Positions 11,364 through 19,728 of a stretch of 64,000 bases of DNA are shown here, in pieces. Made by a program: the position numbers and the translations under genes. The stretch lies in assembly GCF_003711205.1 (NCBI RefSeq), contig NZ_CP031013.1, positions 4,320,501-4,384,500 of the forward strand. The letters run 5' to 3'. The notes beneath the pieces were generated by a model. It was not told the origin of the DNA. It ran no database searches and was given only the letters and a program-made list of their open reading frames with translations. How positions within the stretch are numbered: position 1 is the first letter of the stretch; each line of letters begins with the position of its first letter. Origin of the DNA: Polaromonas sp. SP1. GTDB lineage: Bacteria; Pseudomonadota; Gammaproteobacteria; Burkholderiales; Burkholderiaceae_C.

Positions 11364-12491
11364 ATGCCGGCCCTGCGCATCGGCATCACCATCGGGCTGA
11401 GGTCGCCCGACGAAAGCCTGTGGGTGAACGGCATCAAACAAAATGCGCTGAACCTGGCGTGTGTGCTGCTCGCCTCGCCGCTCGGCCACCGGGTGCAGCT
11501 GGTCAACACCACCGACATCCCCATCACCGATCAGCTTCCCTGGGACCTCAAGACCTTTCCGGTCGTCACACTCGAATCTGTCATGGACGACCTGGATGTC
11601 CTGATTGAACTCGGCGGCGGCATCAGCGAAGCGCATTCCCTGCAACTGAAGGCGGCCGGAACCAGGCTGGTGAGCTATTGCTGCGGCAGCGAATATGTCG
11701 TGGTGCTGGAATCCATCCTGTTTGGCCGCCCCATCTGGCCCGGCGGCGTCTACATGAACCGCCACTACGACGAGATCTGGGTCATTCCCCAGGTGGCCAA
11801 CAACTCGCGTTCATTTATCCAGACGCTGAGGCGTTGCCCCACCAAGGTCGTGCCTTTTGTCTGGGACCCGCGCTGGCTGGAAGGCAGCGTGGCAAAGCTT
11901 CCCCATGGCGGCCGCTACCAGCCGGGCCGGCCGGCCAAGCGGCTGGCCGTCATGGAGCCCAACATGGATGTGGTCAAGGCCTGCATCTACCCCATCCTGA
12001 TCGCCGAGACGGTTTTTCGCGCGCAACCGCAGCTCATCGAATACCTGAACGTTTGCAGCGCCAAGCACCTGGCGGAGCAAAGCCGCGAATTCCAGCTGCT
12101 GATGTTCCAGCTCGACATCGTCAACGCCGGCAAGGCTTCTTTTCTGGGCCGTTATGACACGGCCAACTTCCTCTCTGAACACGCCGACGCCGTGATCTCC
12201 AACCAGTGGGACAACCCGCTCAACTATTTTTACTTCGACGTCTGCTGGCTGGGTTACCCTATGGTGCACAACGCCTCCATGTGCACGGAACTGGGCTACT
12301 ACTACCCCGGCAATGATGTCGAGGCAGGCGCACGCCAGTTGACGCAGGTGCTCGAACACCACGACAGCGAGGCGGATGCCTACACCCAGCGGCAGAGGCA
12401 GCACCTGCTCGCCTATACGGCGGCAAACCCTGAACTGGTGGCCACCTATGACGGGCTGCTGGCCGCGCTCCCGGTGCGCCGGCCGGCCTGA
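11364..12491 (+). CDS. DUF2827-like putative GT-B glycosyltransferase, copy 3
   Basis: A 375-aa paralogue. ATG at 11364 (MPALRIGITIGL) is preferred over an in-frame TTG six bases upstream because the conserved core begins directly after it. Landmarks are ESLWVNGIKQN, LVSYCCGSEYV, VVPFVWDPRW, MEPNMDVVKACIYPIL, QLDIVNAGKASFLGRYDT, SEHADAVISNQW and CWLGYPMVHNA...ELGYYYPGNDVEAG. The last block sits where GT-B enzymes carry their donor-binding E/G-rich motif. With copy 4 it forms a second sub-pair (WxNGIKQN, CWxGYPxVHNA). No signal peptide. Confidence 0.75.
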   Translation: MPALRIGITIGLRSPDESLWVNGIKQNALNLACVLLASPLGHRVQLVNTTDIPITDQLPWDLKTFPVVTLESVMDDLDVLIELGGGISEAHSLQLKAAGTRLVSYCCGSEYVVVLESILFGRPIWPGGVYMNRHYDEIWVIPQVANNSRSFIQTLRRCPTKVVPFVWDPRWLEGSVAKLPHGGRYQPGRPAKRLAVMEPNMDVVKACIYPILIAETVFRAQPQLIEYLNVCSAKHLAEQSREFQLLMFQLDIVNAGKASFLGRYDTANFLSEHADAVISNQWDNPLNYFYFDVCWLGYPMVHNASMCTELGYYYPGNDVEAGARQLTQVLEHHDSEADAYTQRQRQHLLAYTAANPELVATYDGLLAALPVRRPA

Positions 12492-12505
12492 GCACGCTGA
12501 GTAAC

Positions 12506-13645
12506 ATGGCATCCCCTCCTTCCGGCCTTCGAATCGGCATCACCATCGGCCTGCACCAGGAGGCCGAAACCCTCTGGAACAACGGCATCAAGCAAAACGC
12601 CGTTTTCCTGGCCGAAGCCCTCAAGGCTTCTTCACTGGTGGGCTCCGTGCGGCTGGTCAACACCACCGCCGTGCGCATCACGCCGGCGCTTCCCTGGGAC
12701 CAGCAGCGCTGGCCGACCGTCACCTTTGAAGAGGCCAAGGATTCGCTGGATGTGCTGATCGAGCTGGGCGGGCAGATCAGCGCAGCCCAAACAGACTACC
12801 TCAAGCAGCGCGGCACCCGGCTGGTGTCTTACTGCTGCGGCTTCGAGTATGTGCACACCATGGAGTCCATCCTCTTTGGCCGGCCTTTGTGGGGCCACGA
12901 CCTGTTTGTCAACCAGCGCTATGACGATCTCTGGGTCATTCCGCAGGTGGCGCCCATCAGCCAGCACTACTTTTCAACGCTGCGCCGCAGGCCCGCCACC
13001 GTCGTGCCCTTTGTCTGGGACCCGATGTTCATCGAAGCGCGCAGCCGCACCTTCCCACACGCCGGCCAGTACCGCCCCCGGCCGGCCCCGCGCCGCCTCA
13101 GCGTGATGGAGCAAAACCTCGACGTGGTCAAGTTTTGCCTTTACCCCATCCTGATTGCCGAAGAAGCCTTTCGCCAGCGGCCCGATGCCATCGCCTACCT
13201 GCATGTGACCAATGCCATACGCCTGGCGCAGGAGAGCAAGGAGTTCGTGGCGCTCATGAACCAGCTCGACATCGTGCGCCAGCACAAGGCGTCCTTCCTC
13301 GGTGTCTTTGAAACGCCGGCTTTTCTCAGCGAAATGACCGACGTCGTCATCTCGCACCAGTGGGAGAATGCACTCAACTACTTCTACCTTGAAGTCTGCT
13401 GGCAGGGCTACCCGCTGGTGCACAACGCCCACCTGTGCGCCGACCTGGGCTATTACTACGAGGGCAACGATGTCCAGGCCGGCTGCACCCGGCTGCTGGA
13501 GGTGTTTGACCATCACGACGCGCAGCACGAAGCCTACGCAGTCCGGCAACGCCAGCTGATCCAGCGCTACCTGCCGACCAATGCCGCCGTGGTGGCCGGT
13601 TACGAAGCGCTGTTGACGCGCCTGATGGCCGCGCCGCTCACCTGA
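12506..13645 (+). CDS. DUF2827-like putative GT-B glycosyltransferase, copy 4
   Basis: A 379-aa protein, the closest relative of copy 3. Shared blocks are LRIGITIGLHQEAETLWNNG, LVNTTAVRI, LPWDQ, LVSYCCGFEYV, ESILFGRPLW, VVPFVWDPMF, LDVVKFCLYPILIAEEAF, QLDIVRQHKASFLG and LNYFYLEVCWQGYPLVHNA. It lies 14 bp after copy 3 with a poor ribosome site and closes the operon at the terminator that follows. The near-identical middle sections suggest a duplication of copy 3 or 4. Sugar and acceptor are unknown. Confidence 0.75.
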   Translation: MASPPSGLRIGITIGLHQEAETLWNNGIKQNAVFLAEALKASSLVGSVRLVNTTAVRITPALPWDQQRWPTVTFEEAKDSLDVLIELGGQISAAQTDYLKQRGTRLVSYCCGFEYVHTMESILFGRPLWGHDLFVNQRYDDLWVIPQVAPISQHYFSTLRRRPATVVPFVWDPMFIEARSRTFPHAGQYRPRPAPRRLSVMEQNLDVVKFCLYPILIAEEAFRQRPDAIAYLHVTNAIRLAQESKEFVALMNQLDIVRQHKASFLGVFETPAFLSEMTDVVISHQWENALNYFYLEVCWQGYPLVHNAHLCADLGYYYEGNDVQAGCTRLLEVFDHHDAQHEAYAVRQRQLIQRYLPTNAAVVAGYEALLTRLMAAPLT

Positions 13646-13669
13646 CTTTTCCTGGTATGCACCGGGAAT

Positions 13670-13698
13670 AAAAAAGCCCTCGCGTCGAGGGCTTTTTT
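13670..13698. terminator. Bidirectional intrinsic terminator
   Basis: GCCCTCG (13676-13682) pairs with CGAGGGC (13686-13692) around a CGT loop, with A6 on the left and T6 on the right. It separates the adhesin/glycosyltransferase operon from the convergent transglutaminase-like gene and can serve both. Confidence 0.92.
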
Positions 13699-13722
13699 CG
13701 CACAGGCCGAGGGACGTAATGC

Positions 13723-14844
13723 TCAGGCAGTGATCTCTTTCGCCGTGATCTGGTACTTGAAGTCGTCCGGCGCGTAAGAGTCAAAGCGGCCCGCGGCGTT
13801 TTCACCCACGGGGTACATAAAGAAGCCCAGCTTCTCGCCGGCAGACTTTGGCAAGGCAACGTCATGCGCGGTGTTGTAGGCCATCCAGTTGCCCTCCCAG
13901 CCACCAAAGAGCGCCTTGTTCACCGGCTCAACCACCGGGTTGTGGGTGGTCTTGATCCAGTCGGCCGTTTCCAGGCGCATGACCTTGGCCACATCGGCCG
14001 GATCCATGGCCACCCAGCCGTAGCCTTTGAGGTACACCTCGGAGCGGCAATGCTGCGCGCCCTTGAGGCTGGCCGGGTTGCCCGAAAGCTCTTTGTAGCC
14101 AAAGACGGAAGGCACGAGGCGAATGCCGTAGACATCGCGCGCCGGCAGCCCCACGGAGCGGCACAGGCCGACAAACAGCGCATTCAGGTCGGCGCACTTG
14201 CCGCCCAGGTTGCCGGTCTCCAGCATGGTCTTGATGTCGCCCTCACCGCAGCCGCGCACCTTGGGCTCGCGGTAGGTGTTGGCCACGATCCAGTCATAGA
14301 TCTTTTGCGCCTTTTCGACATCGGTCTTTGCGCCCTGGGTGGCGGCCAGCGCGGTCTTGCGCACAATGCCGTCGGTCGGGATCAGCACGGTGGGCCGCGT
14401 GAAGTAACGCAGCGTGTCGGCGCTTTCGGCGGCGGCGGTTTTCTGCGACCAGTCGATGGCGCGGCCTTGTGTCTGCACACGGCTGGTCAGTTCCACATAG
14501 GGCTTGGCCTCGGTAGCCGGAAATTCGACGTATAGCATCTTCGCGCCGTCGCGGCCGTCCTGCGTCAGTTGGGTGCTGCCATTGCTGGAAAAGCTGTTGC
14601 CCAGCGAATGCTGGTAGTCGCTGTTGACCGATGGAATCGGCAACCAGACCTTGGTCACGCCCTGCGGCTTGACGATGTCCACGCGCGTCGTCACATCAAA
14701 CGTGCGCCAGGCACCGCTTTGGGGGGCGAAGTGGCGGCGGGTGGGCGCAGCAGCGGACGCCTGCGCAAAGGTGATGGCGGGCAATGCCGCGGCCACGGCA
14801 GCTGCCGCGGTGTTTTTCAGAAAGGCTCGGCGTACGGTGGTCAT
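13723..14844 (-). CDS. Secreted transglutaminase-like (papain-fold) protein
   Basis: A 373-aa exported protein. The N-terminus has RRAFLKN followed by an alanine-rich hydrophobic run and FAQA, which resembles a Tat or Sec signal peptide. An N-terminal beta domain precedes the transglutaminase core. The core has Cys in GGKCADLNALF, His in GAQHCRSEVYL and Asp in WVAMDPADV, the expected catalytic triad order. Such proteins are usually proteases, peptide cyclases or amidases rather than true cross-linkers. GGAG precedes the ATG. It stands alone between two terminator or intergenic gaps. Substrate unknown. Confidence 0.88.
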   Translation of the reverse strand: MTTVRRAFLKNTAAAAVAAALPAITFAQASAAAPTRRHFAPQSGAWRTFDVTTRVDIVKPQGVTKVWLPIPSVNSDYQHSLGNSFSSNGSTQLTQDGRDGAKMLYVEFPATEAKPYVELTSRVQTQGRAIDWSQKTAAAESADTLRYFTRPTVLIPTDGIVRKTALAATQGAKTDVEKAQKIYDWIVANTYREPKVRGCGEGDIKTMLETGNLGGKCADLNALFVGLCRSVGLPARDVYGIRLVPSVFGYKELSGNPASLKGAQHCRSEVYLKGYGWVAMDPADVAKVMRLETADWIKTTHNPVVEPVNKALFGGWEGNWMAYNTAHDVALPKSAGEKLGFFMYPVGENAAGRFDSYAPDDFKYQITAKEITA

Positions 14845-14961
14845 GAAGGATCTCCGGGTGGGGTGAGGGCGACGTGCACCGCAGCAGGTAAAGATGCCGC
14901 GGGATGTCTGGGCCGCGATTATCGCCCCTGGCGTCTTCTTGCCTCGCCCTCGCAGGCGCTT

Positions 14962-15525
14962 TCAGGCCTGAAGCAGCCCGGCGATCAGCTTTTCCGCGGC
15001 GCTGCTGGTCCAGTCGACCTCGCCCTGTATGCGCTGGCGCGGCTTGCCCTTGCGGTCGATGCTGAGCGTCGTGGGGAACACCTTGACCCCCCAGCGGCGC
15101 GCCGCCTCGCCCTTGAGGTCAAGCAGGATGGGCAAGGTCACGCCGGTGGTCTGGGCAAACTGCAGCGCCCGCGCGGGCGGCTCCTTGAAGTTGATCGCCA
15201 GCACCAGCAGTTTTTCCGGCCCGTAGAAGTCGGCGACCTGCTGCAGGGTCGGCATCTCGGCGCGGCAGGGTTCGCACCAGCTGGCCCAGAAATTAAGCAG
15301 TACGGCACGGCCCTGCAGGTCGGCCAGGCGCCAGGTCTTGCCGGTGGTGTCGACCAGGTCCAGCGCCGTCAAAGGGCCGCGCCAGGGCGAAACCTCATAC
15401 GCCGGCCCGGTCAGGCCCTGTGCCGCGGCCTTTGCCGCCACGGCGGCCACGGCGCAGGCAGCCGGAAATTGCAGCAGCAAACGGCGTGACAGGCGCTGCG
15501 GGTGCGGCAATGGCGGGTTTTTCAT
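14962..15525 (-). CDS. TlpA-family periplasmic thioredoxin
   Basis: A 187-aa exported thiol-disulfide oxidoreductase. The signal peptide has RRLLLQFPAACAVAAVAA, with twin arginines, then AQG. The thioredoxin fold carries the redox motif WASWCEPCRAEMP and the cis-proline region KVFPTTLSID. The family reduces or oxidises periplasmic cysteines, often for cytochrome c maturation or copper delivery, but nothing next to it points to a partner. Length is normal for the family. Confidence 0.9.
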   Translation of the reverse strand: MKNPPLPHPQRLSRRLLLQFPAACAVAAVAAKAAAQGLTGPAYEVSPWRGPLTALDLVDTTGKTWRLADLQGRAVLLNFWASWCEPCRAEMPTLQQVADFYGPEKLLVLAINFKEPPARALQFAQTTGVTLPILLDLKGEAARRWGVKVFPTTLSIDRKGKPRQRIQGEVDWTSSAAEKLIAGLLQA

Positions 15526-15719
15526 GGAAATGTAAGGATGGGTGGCAGCCGCAGACTAACAGACAGCTGCTGCGGGGCCAAAAGCCACCAGCGGACAGAT
15601 TTGGTCCTATATAAGCCCGCGCCGCCTTGCCCATTCGCCGTTTGAGCGGCACAGTCCTACACATCCGGTGTGCAAACTGCTTTTAAATCTTTCGATAACA
15701 CCTAACCAGCTGACCTACC

Positions 15720-16745
15720 GTGAACCTGCCCCTCAAATTTCCCGGCCTCGCCGAAGCCCTGGCGACGGCATCCCCCCAGTTCATCAACCTTTACGACGAA
15801 ACCCTGCCGGGCCCCTCGGGCGGCGCGGCGGACGAAATCGCTGAAGGCCTGCTCGCCGAAGCGGCGAACGTAAGCCCGAAGTTTTTCTACAACGAACTCG
15901 GCTCCAAACTTTTTGAAGCCATCACCGGCCTGAACGAGTACTACCCGACCCGCACCGAAGCCGGCATCTTCGAAGCCTCCCATGCGCATTTCACGCGCGC
16001 GCTGGCCAGCGCGGGCATCAGCCACCCCTGCCTGATCGACCTGGGTGCAGGCAACTGCGCCAAGGCCATGACACTGATTCCCCACCTGCAGCCCCGCCAG
16101 TACGTGCCGGTCGACATCTCCGTCGACTTCCTTCGTGACGCCGCCGAGCAGGTCCAAAACAATTTCCCGGCACTCGACATCGTCGGGCTGGGCATGGATT
16201 TTTCGGCGGGCCTGGTGCTGCCGGATCAAGTGCAAACCCATGACCGCGTGTTTTTCTACCCCGGCTCCAGCCTGGGCAACTTCCACCCCGATCAGGCTTT
16301 GCAGTTCCTGCAGCACATCGCCGACCCGGCGCAGGGCAAGGCGCGTGGTTTGCTGCTGGGCATCGACCTCGTCAAGGACTCCGAGCTACTGAAAGCCGCC
16401 TACGACGACGCGCTGGGCGTGACGGGCGCCTTTAACAAAAACCTGCTGCTCAATATCAATGAGTTGCTGCAGTCTGACTTTGATGTGCGGCAATGGCGCC
16501 ATGTGGCGCTGTTCAATGCCGAACGATCGCGCATCGAAATGCACCTGGAAGCCACGTGCGACCTGACGGTGCGCTGGCCGGGCCGTGAGCGGCGCTTCAG
16601 CGCCGGCGAACGCATCCATACCGAATGCTCTTACAAGTACACGGTGGAAAGCATGACAGCGCTTTTGCGGCAAGCCGGCTTCACGCAGGTGGAGCACTGG
16701 ACCGACCCGAAAAGCTGGTTTGCGGTGTTCTGGGCGACCGTTTAA
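15720..16745 (+). CDS. egtD: L-histidine N-alpha-methyltransferase (ergothioneine biosynthesis)
   Basis: A 341-aa SAM-dependent enzyme that trimethylates histidine to hercynine. Diagnostic stretches are SPKFFYNELGSKLFEAIT, EYYPTRTEAGI, the SAM loop LIDLGAGNCAKA, the family signature FYPGSSLGNFHPDQA, and NINELLQSDF. The start is a GTG without a strong ribosome site; a weak AT-rich region lies just upstream. In many proteobacteria egtD follows egtB (the sulfoxide synthase). Here neither flank carries egtB, so the product may be hercynine, or egtB may lie elsewhere. Confidence 0.93.
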   Translation: MNLPLKFPGLAEALATASPQFINLYDETLPGPSGGAADEIAEGLLAEAANVSPKFFYNELGSKLFEAITGLNEYYPTRTEAGIFEASHAHFTRALASAGISHPCLIDLGAGNCAKAMTLIPHLQPRQYVPVDISVDFLRDAAEQVQNNFPALDIVGLGMDFSAGLVLPDQVQTHDRVFFYPGSSLGNFHPDQALQFLQHIADPAQGKARGLLLGIDLVKDSELLKAAYDDALGVTGAFNKNLLLNINELLQSDFDVRQWRHVALFNAERSRIEMHLEATCDLTVRWPGRERRFSAGERIHTECSYKYTVESMTALLRQAGFTQVEHWTDPKSWFAVFWATV

Positions 16746-16756
16746 AGCGCCCAAAG

Positions 16757-16787
16757 AAAAAGGCCAATTTCTTGAGCGAAATTGGCC
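16757..16787 (-). terminator. Terminator of alaS
   Basis: On the minus strand GGCCAATTTC pairs with GAAATTGGCC (16762-16771 and 16778-16787) and is followed by TTTTTC. Its outer edge overlaps a copy of the dispersed ~51-bp repeat. Confidence 0.85.
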
Positions 16788-16834
16788 TCCAGCCCTTTAC
16801 CTGCCTTGGCCGGTAGCTATTGAATTGATAGCAA
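16784..16834 (-). repeat. Dispersed 51-bp intergenic repeat, copy A
   Basis: Minus-strand TTGCTATCAATTCAATAGCT, an 18-nt spacer, then GGGCTGGAGGCC. It shares both conserved ends and the spacer length with copies at 34321, 51845 and 56739. It ends a few bases short of the alaS stop codon. Confidence 0.85.
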
Positions 16835-16840
16835 TCGGCT

Positions 16841-19489
16841 TTAAGCGCGCTCAGTCACCCAGGCGTGCACCGACTTCAGCGCATCGCCCAGTTTGGACGC
16901 ATCGGTGCCGCCGGCCATGGCCATGTCGGCCTTGCCGCCGCCCTTGCCGCCCACTTGCTGAGCCACAAAGTTCACCAGCTCGCCGGCCTTGACCTTGCCC
17001 ACGCTGTCGGCCGTTACGCCGGCGGCGATCTGCACCTTGTCGCCGTCGACCGCAGCCAGCACGATGACAGCCGTCTTGAGCTTGTCTTTCAGTTTGTCCA
17101 TGGTGTCGCGCAGCGTCTTGGCGTCGGCGCCTTCGAGCTTGGCGGCCAGCACTTTCAGCCCCTTCACGTCCACCGCCTGGGTTAGCAGCTCGTCGCCTTG
17201 GGACGAAGCCAGCTTGCCCTTGAGCGCGGCGATTTCTTTTTCAAGCGACTTGACCTGGTCCAGCACCTGGCCGATGCGGCCCTGCAACTCCGACGGGCTG
17301 GCCTTGAGTGAGCCGGCTGCCGATTGCACGGTGGACTCCAGCGACTGCAGGTAAGCCAGCGCGTTCTCGCCGGTCACGGCTTCCACACGCCGCACGCCCG
17401 CCGCCACGCCGCTTTCGGCCACGATCTTGAAGAGACCAATATCGCCGGTGCGCTTGACGTGAACGCCACCGCAAAGTTCCTTGCTGGAGCCGATCGTCAA
17501 CACGCGCACGGTCTCGCCGTACTTCTCGCCAAACAGCATCATCGCGCCGGATTTCTGCGCGTCTTCCATCGCCATCACGCTGGCGTCGGTCGCCACGTTG
17601 GACAAAATTTCGGCATTCACGCGCGCCTCGATCTCGCGGATCTGCGCGTCGGTGACCGGCGCGTTGTGCGCGAAGTCAAAACGGGTGCGCTCGGCGTTCA
17701 CCAGGCTGCCCTTTTGCTGCACATGGTCGCCCAGCACTTCGCGCAGCGCCTTGTGCATCAAGTGCGTGGCGCTGTGGTTGCGCACGGTGGCGGCGCGCAG
17801 GGCGGTGTTGACCTGCGCCGTCACCGCATCGCCGACTTTCAGCGTGCCGGCTTCCTGCGTGCCGTGGTGGCCGAACACGTCGGCCTTGATCTTGAGGGTG
17901 TCATCCACCGTGAAGGTAGCGCCGGCTGCCGTCAGCCGGCCCTGGTCGCCGACCTGGCCGCCGCTCTCGGCGTAGAAAGGGGTCGTGTTCAGCACCACCA
18001 CGCCGTTTTGGCCCGCGTTGATGGCCTGCACCGCAACACCATCAACATACAGCGCCACCACTTTGGCGGGCTCTTCCAGCAGCTCGTAGCCGGTAAAGGT
18101 ATTGCCGCTGCCGGTGTACTCCAGCGCGCGGTCCATCTTGAACTTGCCGGCGGCGCGTGCCTGGTTCTTTTGCTTGTCCATGGCGGCCTTGAAGCCGGCC
18201 TCATCCACTTCCACGCCACGCTCGCGGCACACGTCGGCCGACAAGTCCAGCGGGAAGCCGTAGGTGTCGTGCAGCTTGAAGGCCACCTCGCCCGGCAGCA
18301 CCTTGGCGCCGCCGGCGAGCGCCGTGTCCAGGATCGTCATGCCGATTTCCAGCGTTTCAAAGAAGCGCTCTTCTTCAGCCTTGAGCACTGCGGTGATGCG
18401 GGCTTCGTCGGTCTTGAGCTTGGGGTAGGCCTCGCCCATCAGTCGGGCCAGGTCGGCCACCAGCTTGTGGAAGAAAGGCGTTTTTTTGCCCAGCTTGTAG
18501 CCGTGGCGGATGGCGCGGCGGATGATCCGGCGCTGCACATAACCGCGGCCTTCGTTGGACGGGTTGACGCCGTCGCTCACCAAAAACGCAGTGGCGCGGA
18601 TGTGGTCGGCGATCACGCGCAGGGATTTGTTGTCCAGGTCTTTCTCACCGGTCTCGCGGGCGGCGGCCTTGATCAGCGCGGCGAAGATGTCGATCTCGTA
18701 GTTGCTGTGCACGTGCTGCAGGATGGCGGCCAGGCGCTCCAGGCCCATGCCGGTGTCGACGCAAGGCGCGGGCAGCTTGGTGACACTGCCGTCGGCGGCC
18801 ATGTCGAACTGCATGAACACGTTGTTCCAGATCTCGATGAAGCGGTCGCCGTCTTCATCCGGGCTGCCGGGCGGGCCGCCGGGGATGTGCGGGCCATGGT
18901 CGTAAAAGATTTCGCTGCAGGGGCCGCAGGGGCCGGTGTCGGCCATCATCCAGAAGTTGTCGGACTTGTAGCGCCCGCCCTTGTTGTCGCCGATGCGGAT
19001 CACGCGCTCCGGCGGCAGGCCGATTTCCTTGGTCCAGATGTCAAAGGCCTCGTCGTCTTCGGCGTACACGGTGGCCAGCAGGCGTTCGGGCGGCAGCTTG
19101 TAGACCTCGGTCAGCAGCTCCCAGGCCCACTTGAGCGACTCGCGCTTGAAGTAGTCGCCAAAGCTCCAGTTGCCCAGCATTTCAAAGAAGGTGTGGTGGC
19201 GCGCGGTGTAGCCCACGTTTTCCAGGTCGTTGTGCTTGCCGCCGGCACGCAGGCAGGCCTGCACCGAGGCCGCACGCACATAAGGGCGCTTGTCGGTGCC
19301 GAGGAACACGTCCTTGAACTGCACCATGCCCGAGTTGGTGAACATCAGCGTCGGGTCGTTGCCCGGCACCAGCGAGCTGGACGGCACCACGGTGTGGCCC
19401 TTGGACGCGAAGAAATCCAGGAAGGTCTTGCGGATTTCCGAGACGGTGATGACAGGCGTGGTGGTGGACGTGGGGGTGGATGTGCTCAT
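16841..19489 (-). CDS. alaS: Alanyl-tRNA synthetase
   Basis: An 882-aa class II synthetase that charges tRNA-Ala. The frame extends to a TTG at 19525, but ATG at 19489 is chosen because the extra 12 residues are not family-like and the conserved N-terminus ([17 protein letters not shown]) follows it. Motifs in order are [47 protein letters not shown], the editing zinc motif HSATH, and CGGVH in [15 protein letters not shown]. The C-terminal C-Ala domain ends in a Gly/Lys-rich region ([15 protein letters not shown]). The short Thr/Ser-rich leader before VSEIRK is odd but harmless. Essential single-copy gene. Confidence 0.97.
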   Translation of the reverse strand: MSTSTPTSTTTPVITVSEIRKTFLDFFASKGHTVVPSSSLVPGNDPTLMFTNSGMVQFKDVFLGTDKRPYVRAASVQACLRAGGKHNDLENVGYTARHHTFFEMLGNWSFGDYFKRESLKWAWELLTEVYKLPPERLLATVYAEDDEAFDIWTKEIGLPPERVIRIGDNKGGRYKSDNFWMMADTGPCGPCSEIFYDHGPHIPGGPPGSPDEDGDRFIEIWNNVFMQFDMAADGSVTKLPAPCVDTGMGLERLAAILQHVHSNYEIDIFAALIKAAARETGEKDLDNKSLRVIADHIRATAFLVSDGVNPSNEGRGYVQRRIIRRAIRHGYKLGKKTPFFHKLVADLARLMGEAYPKLKTDEARITAVLKAEEERFFETLEIGMTILDTALAGGAKVLPGEVAFKLHDTYGFPLDLSADVCRERGVEVDEAGFKAAMDKQKNQARAAGKFKMDRALEYTGSGNTFTGYELLEEPAKVVALYVDGVAVQAINAGQNGVVVLNTTPFYAESGGQVGDQGRLTAAGATFTVDDTLKIKADVFGHHGTQEAGTLKVGDAVTAQVNTALRAATVRNHSATHLMHKALREVLGDHVQQKGSLVNAERTRFDFAHNAPVTDAQIREIEARVNAEILSNVATDASVMAMEDAQKSGAMMLFGEKYGETVRVLTIGSSKELCGGVHVKRTGDIGLFKIVAESGVAAGVRRVEAVTGENALAYLQSLESTVQSAAGSLKASPSELQGRIGQVLDQVKSLEKEIAALKGKLASSQGDELLTQAVDVKGLKVLAAKLEGADAKTLRDTMDKLKDKLKTAVIVLAAVDGDKVQIAAGVTADSVGKVKAGELVNFVAQQVGGKGGGKADMAMAGGTDASKLGDALKSVHAWVTERA

Positions 19490-19577
19490 GTTCTGCCAGT
19501 TGGGGGCCGCCCGCAGCCAAAACAATGCGTTCCGGCTGGGGCGAAATGCCTAAATGCTTGATTTACTTAAACATTTG

Positions 19578-19583
19578 ATTATA
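19578..19583 (-). promoter_or_regulatory. Possible -10 element for alaS
   Basis: A perfect TATAAT on the minus strand about 90 nt upstream of the alaS ATG, in an AT-rich stretch of otherwise GC-rich sequence. No convincing -35 was found at 17 nt, so this is tentative. Confidence 0.35.
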
Positions 19584-19728
19584 AGTTTGGCAGCCAGAGA
19601 CGGGGCTGACCGGGGTCAAGCTTCCCGGGGGCGACAGCGGGGATGGCCCCAACGCGCTATGCTTAAAAGCTGCCCAAGCGGCCCCGGCCGCCCCTCCCCC
19701 CTACAGAGCACCTGAAAAGAGACAAGCC

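Noticed and set aside
17324..19561. 745-codon open frame on the plus strand opposite alaS
   Set aside because: It is a mirror of alaS with His/Val/Gly-rich composition and no recognisable domain.
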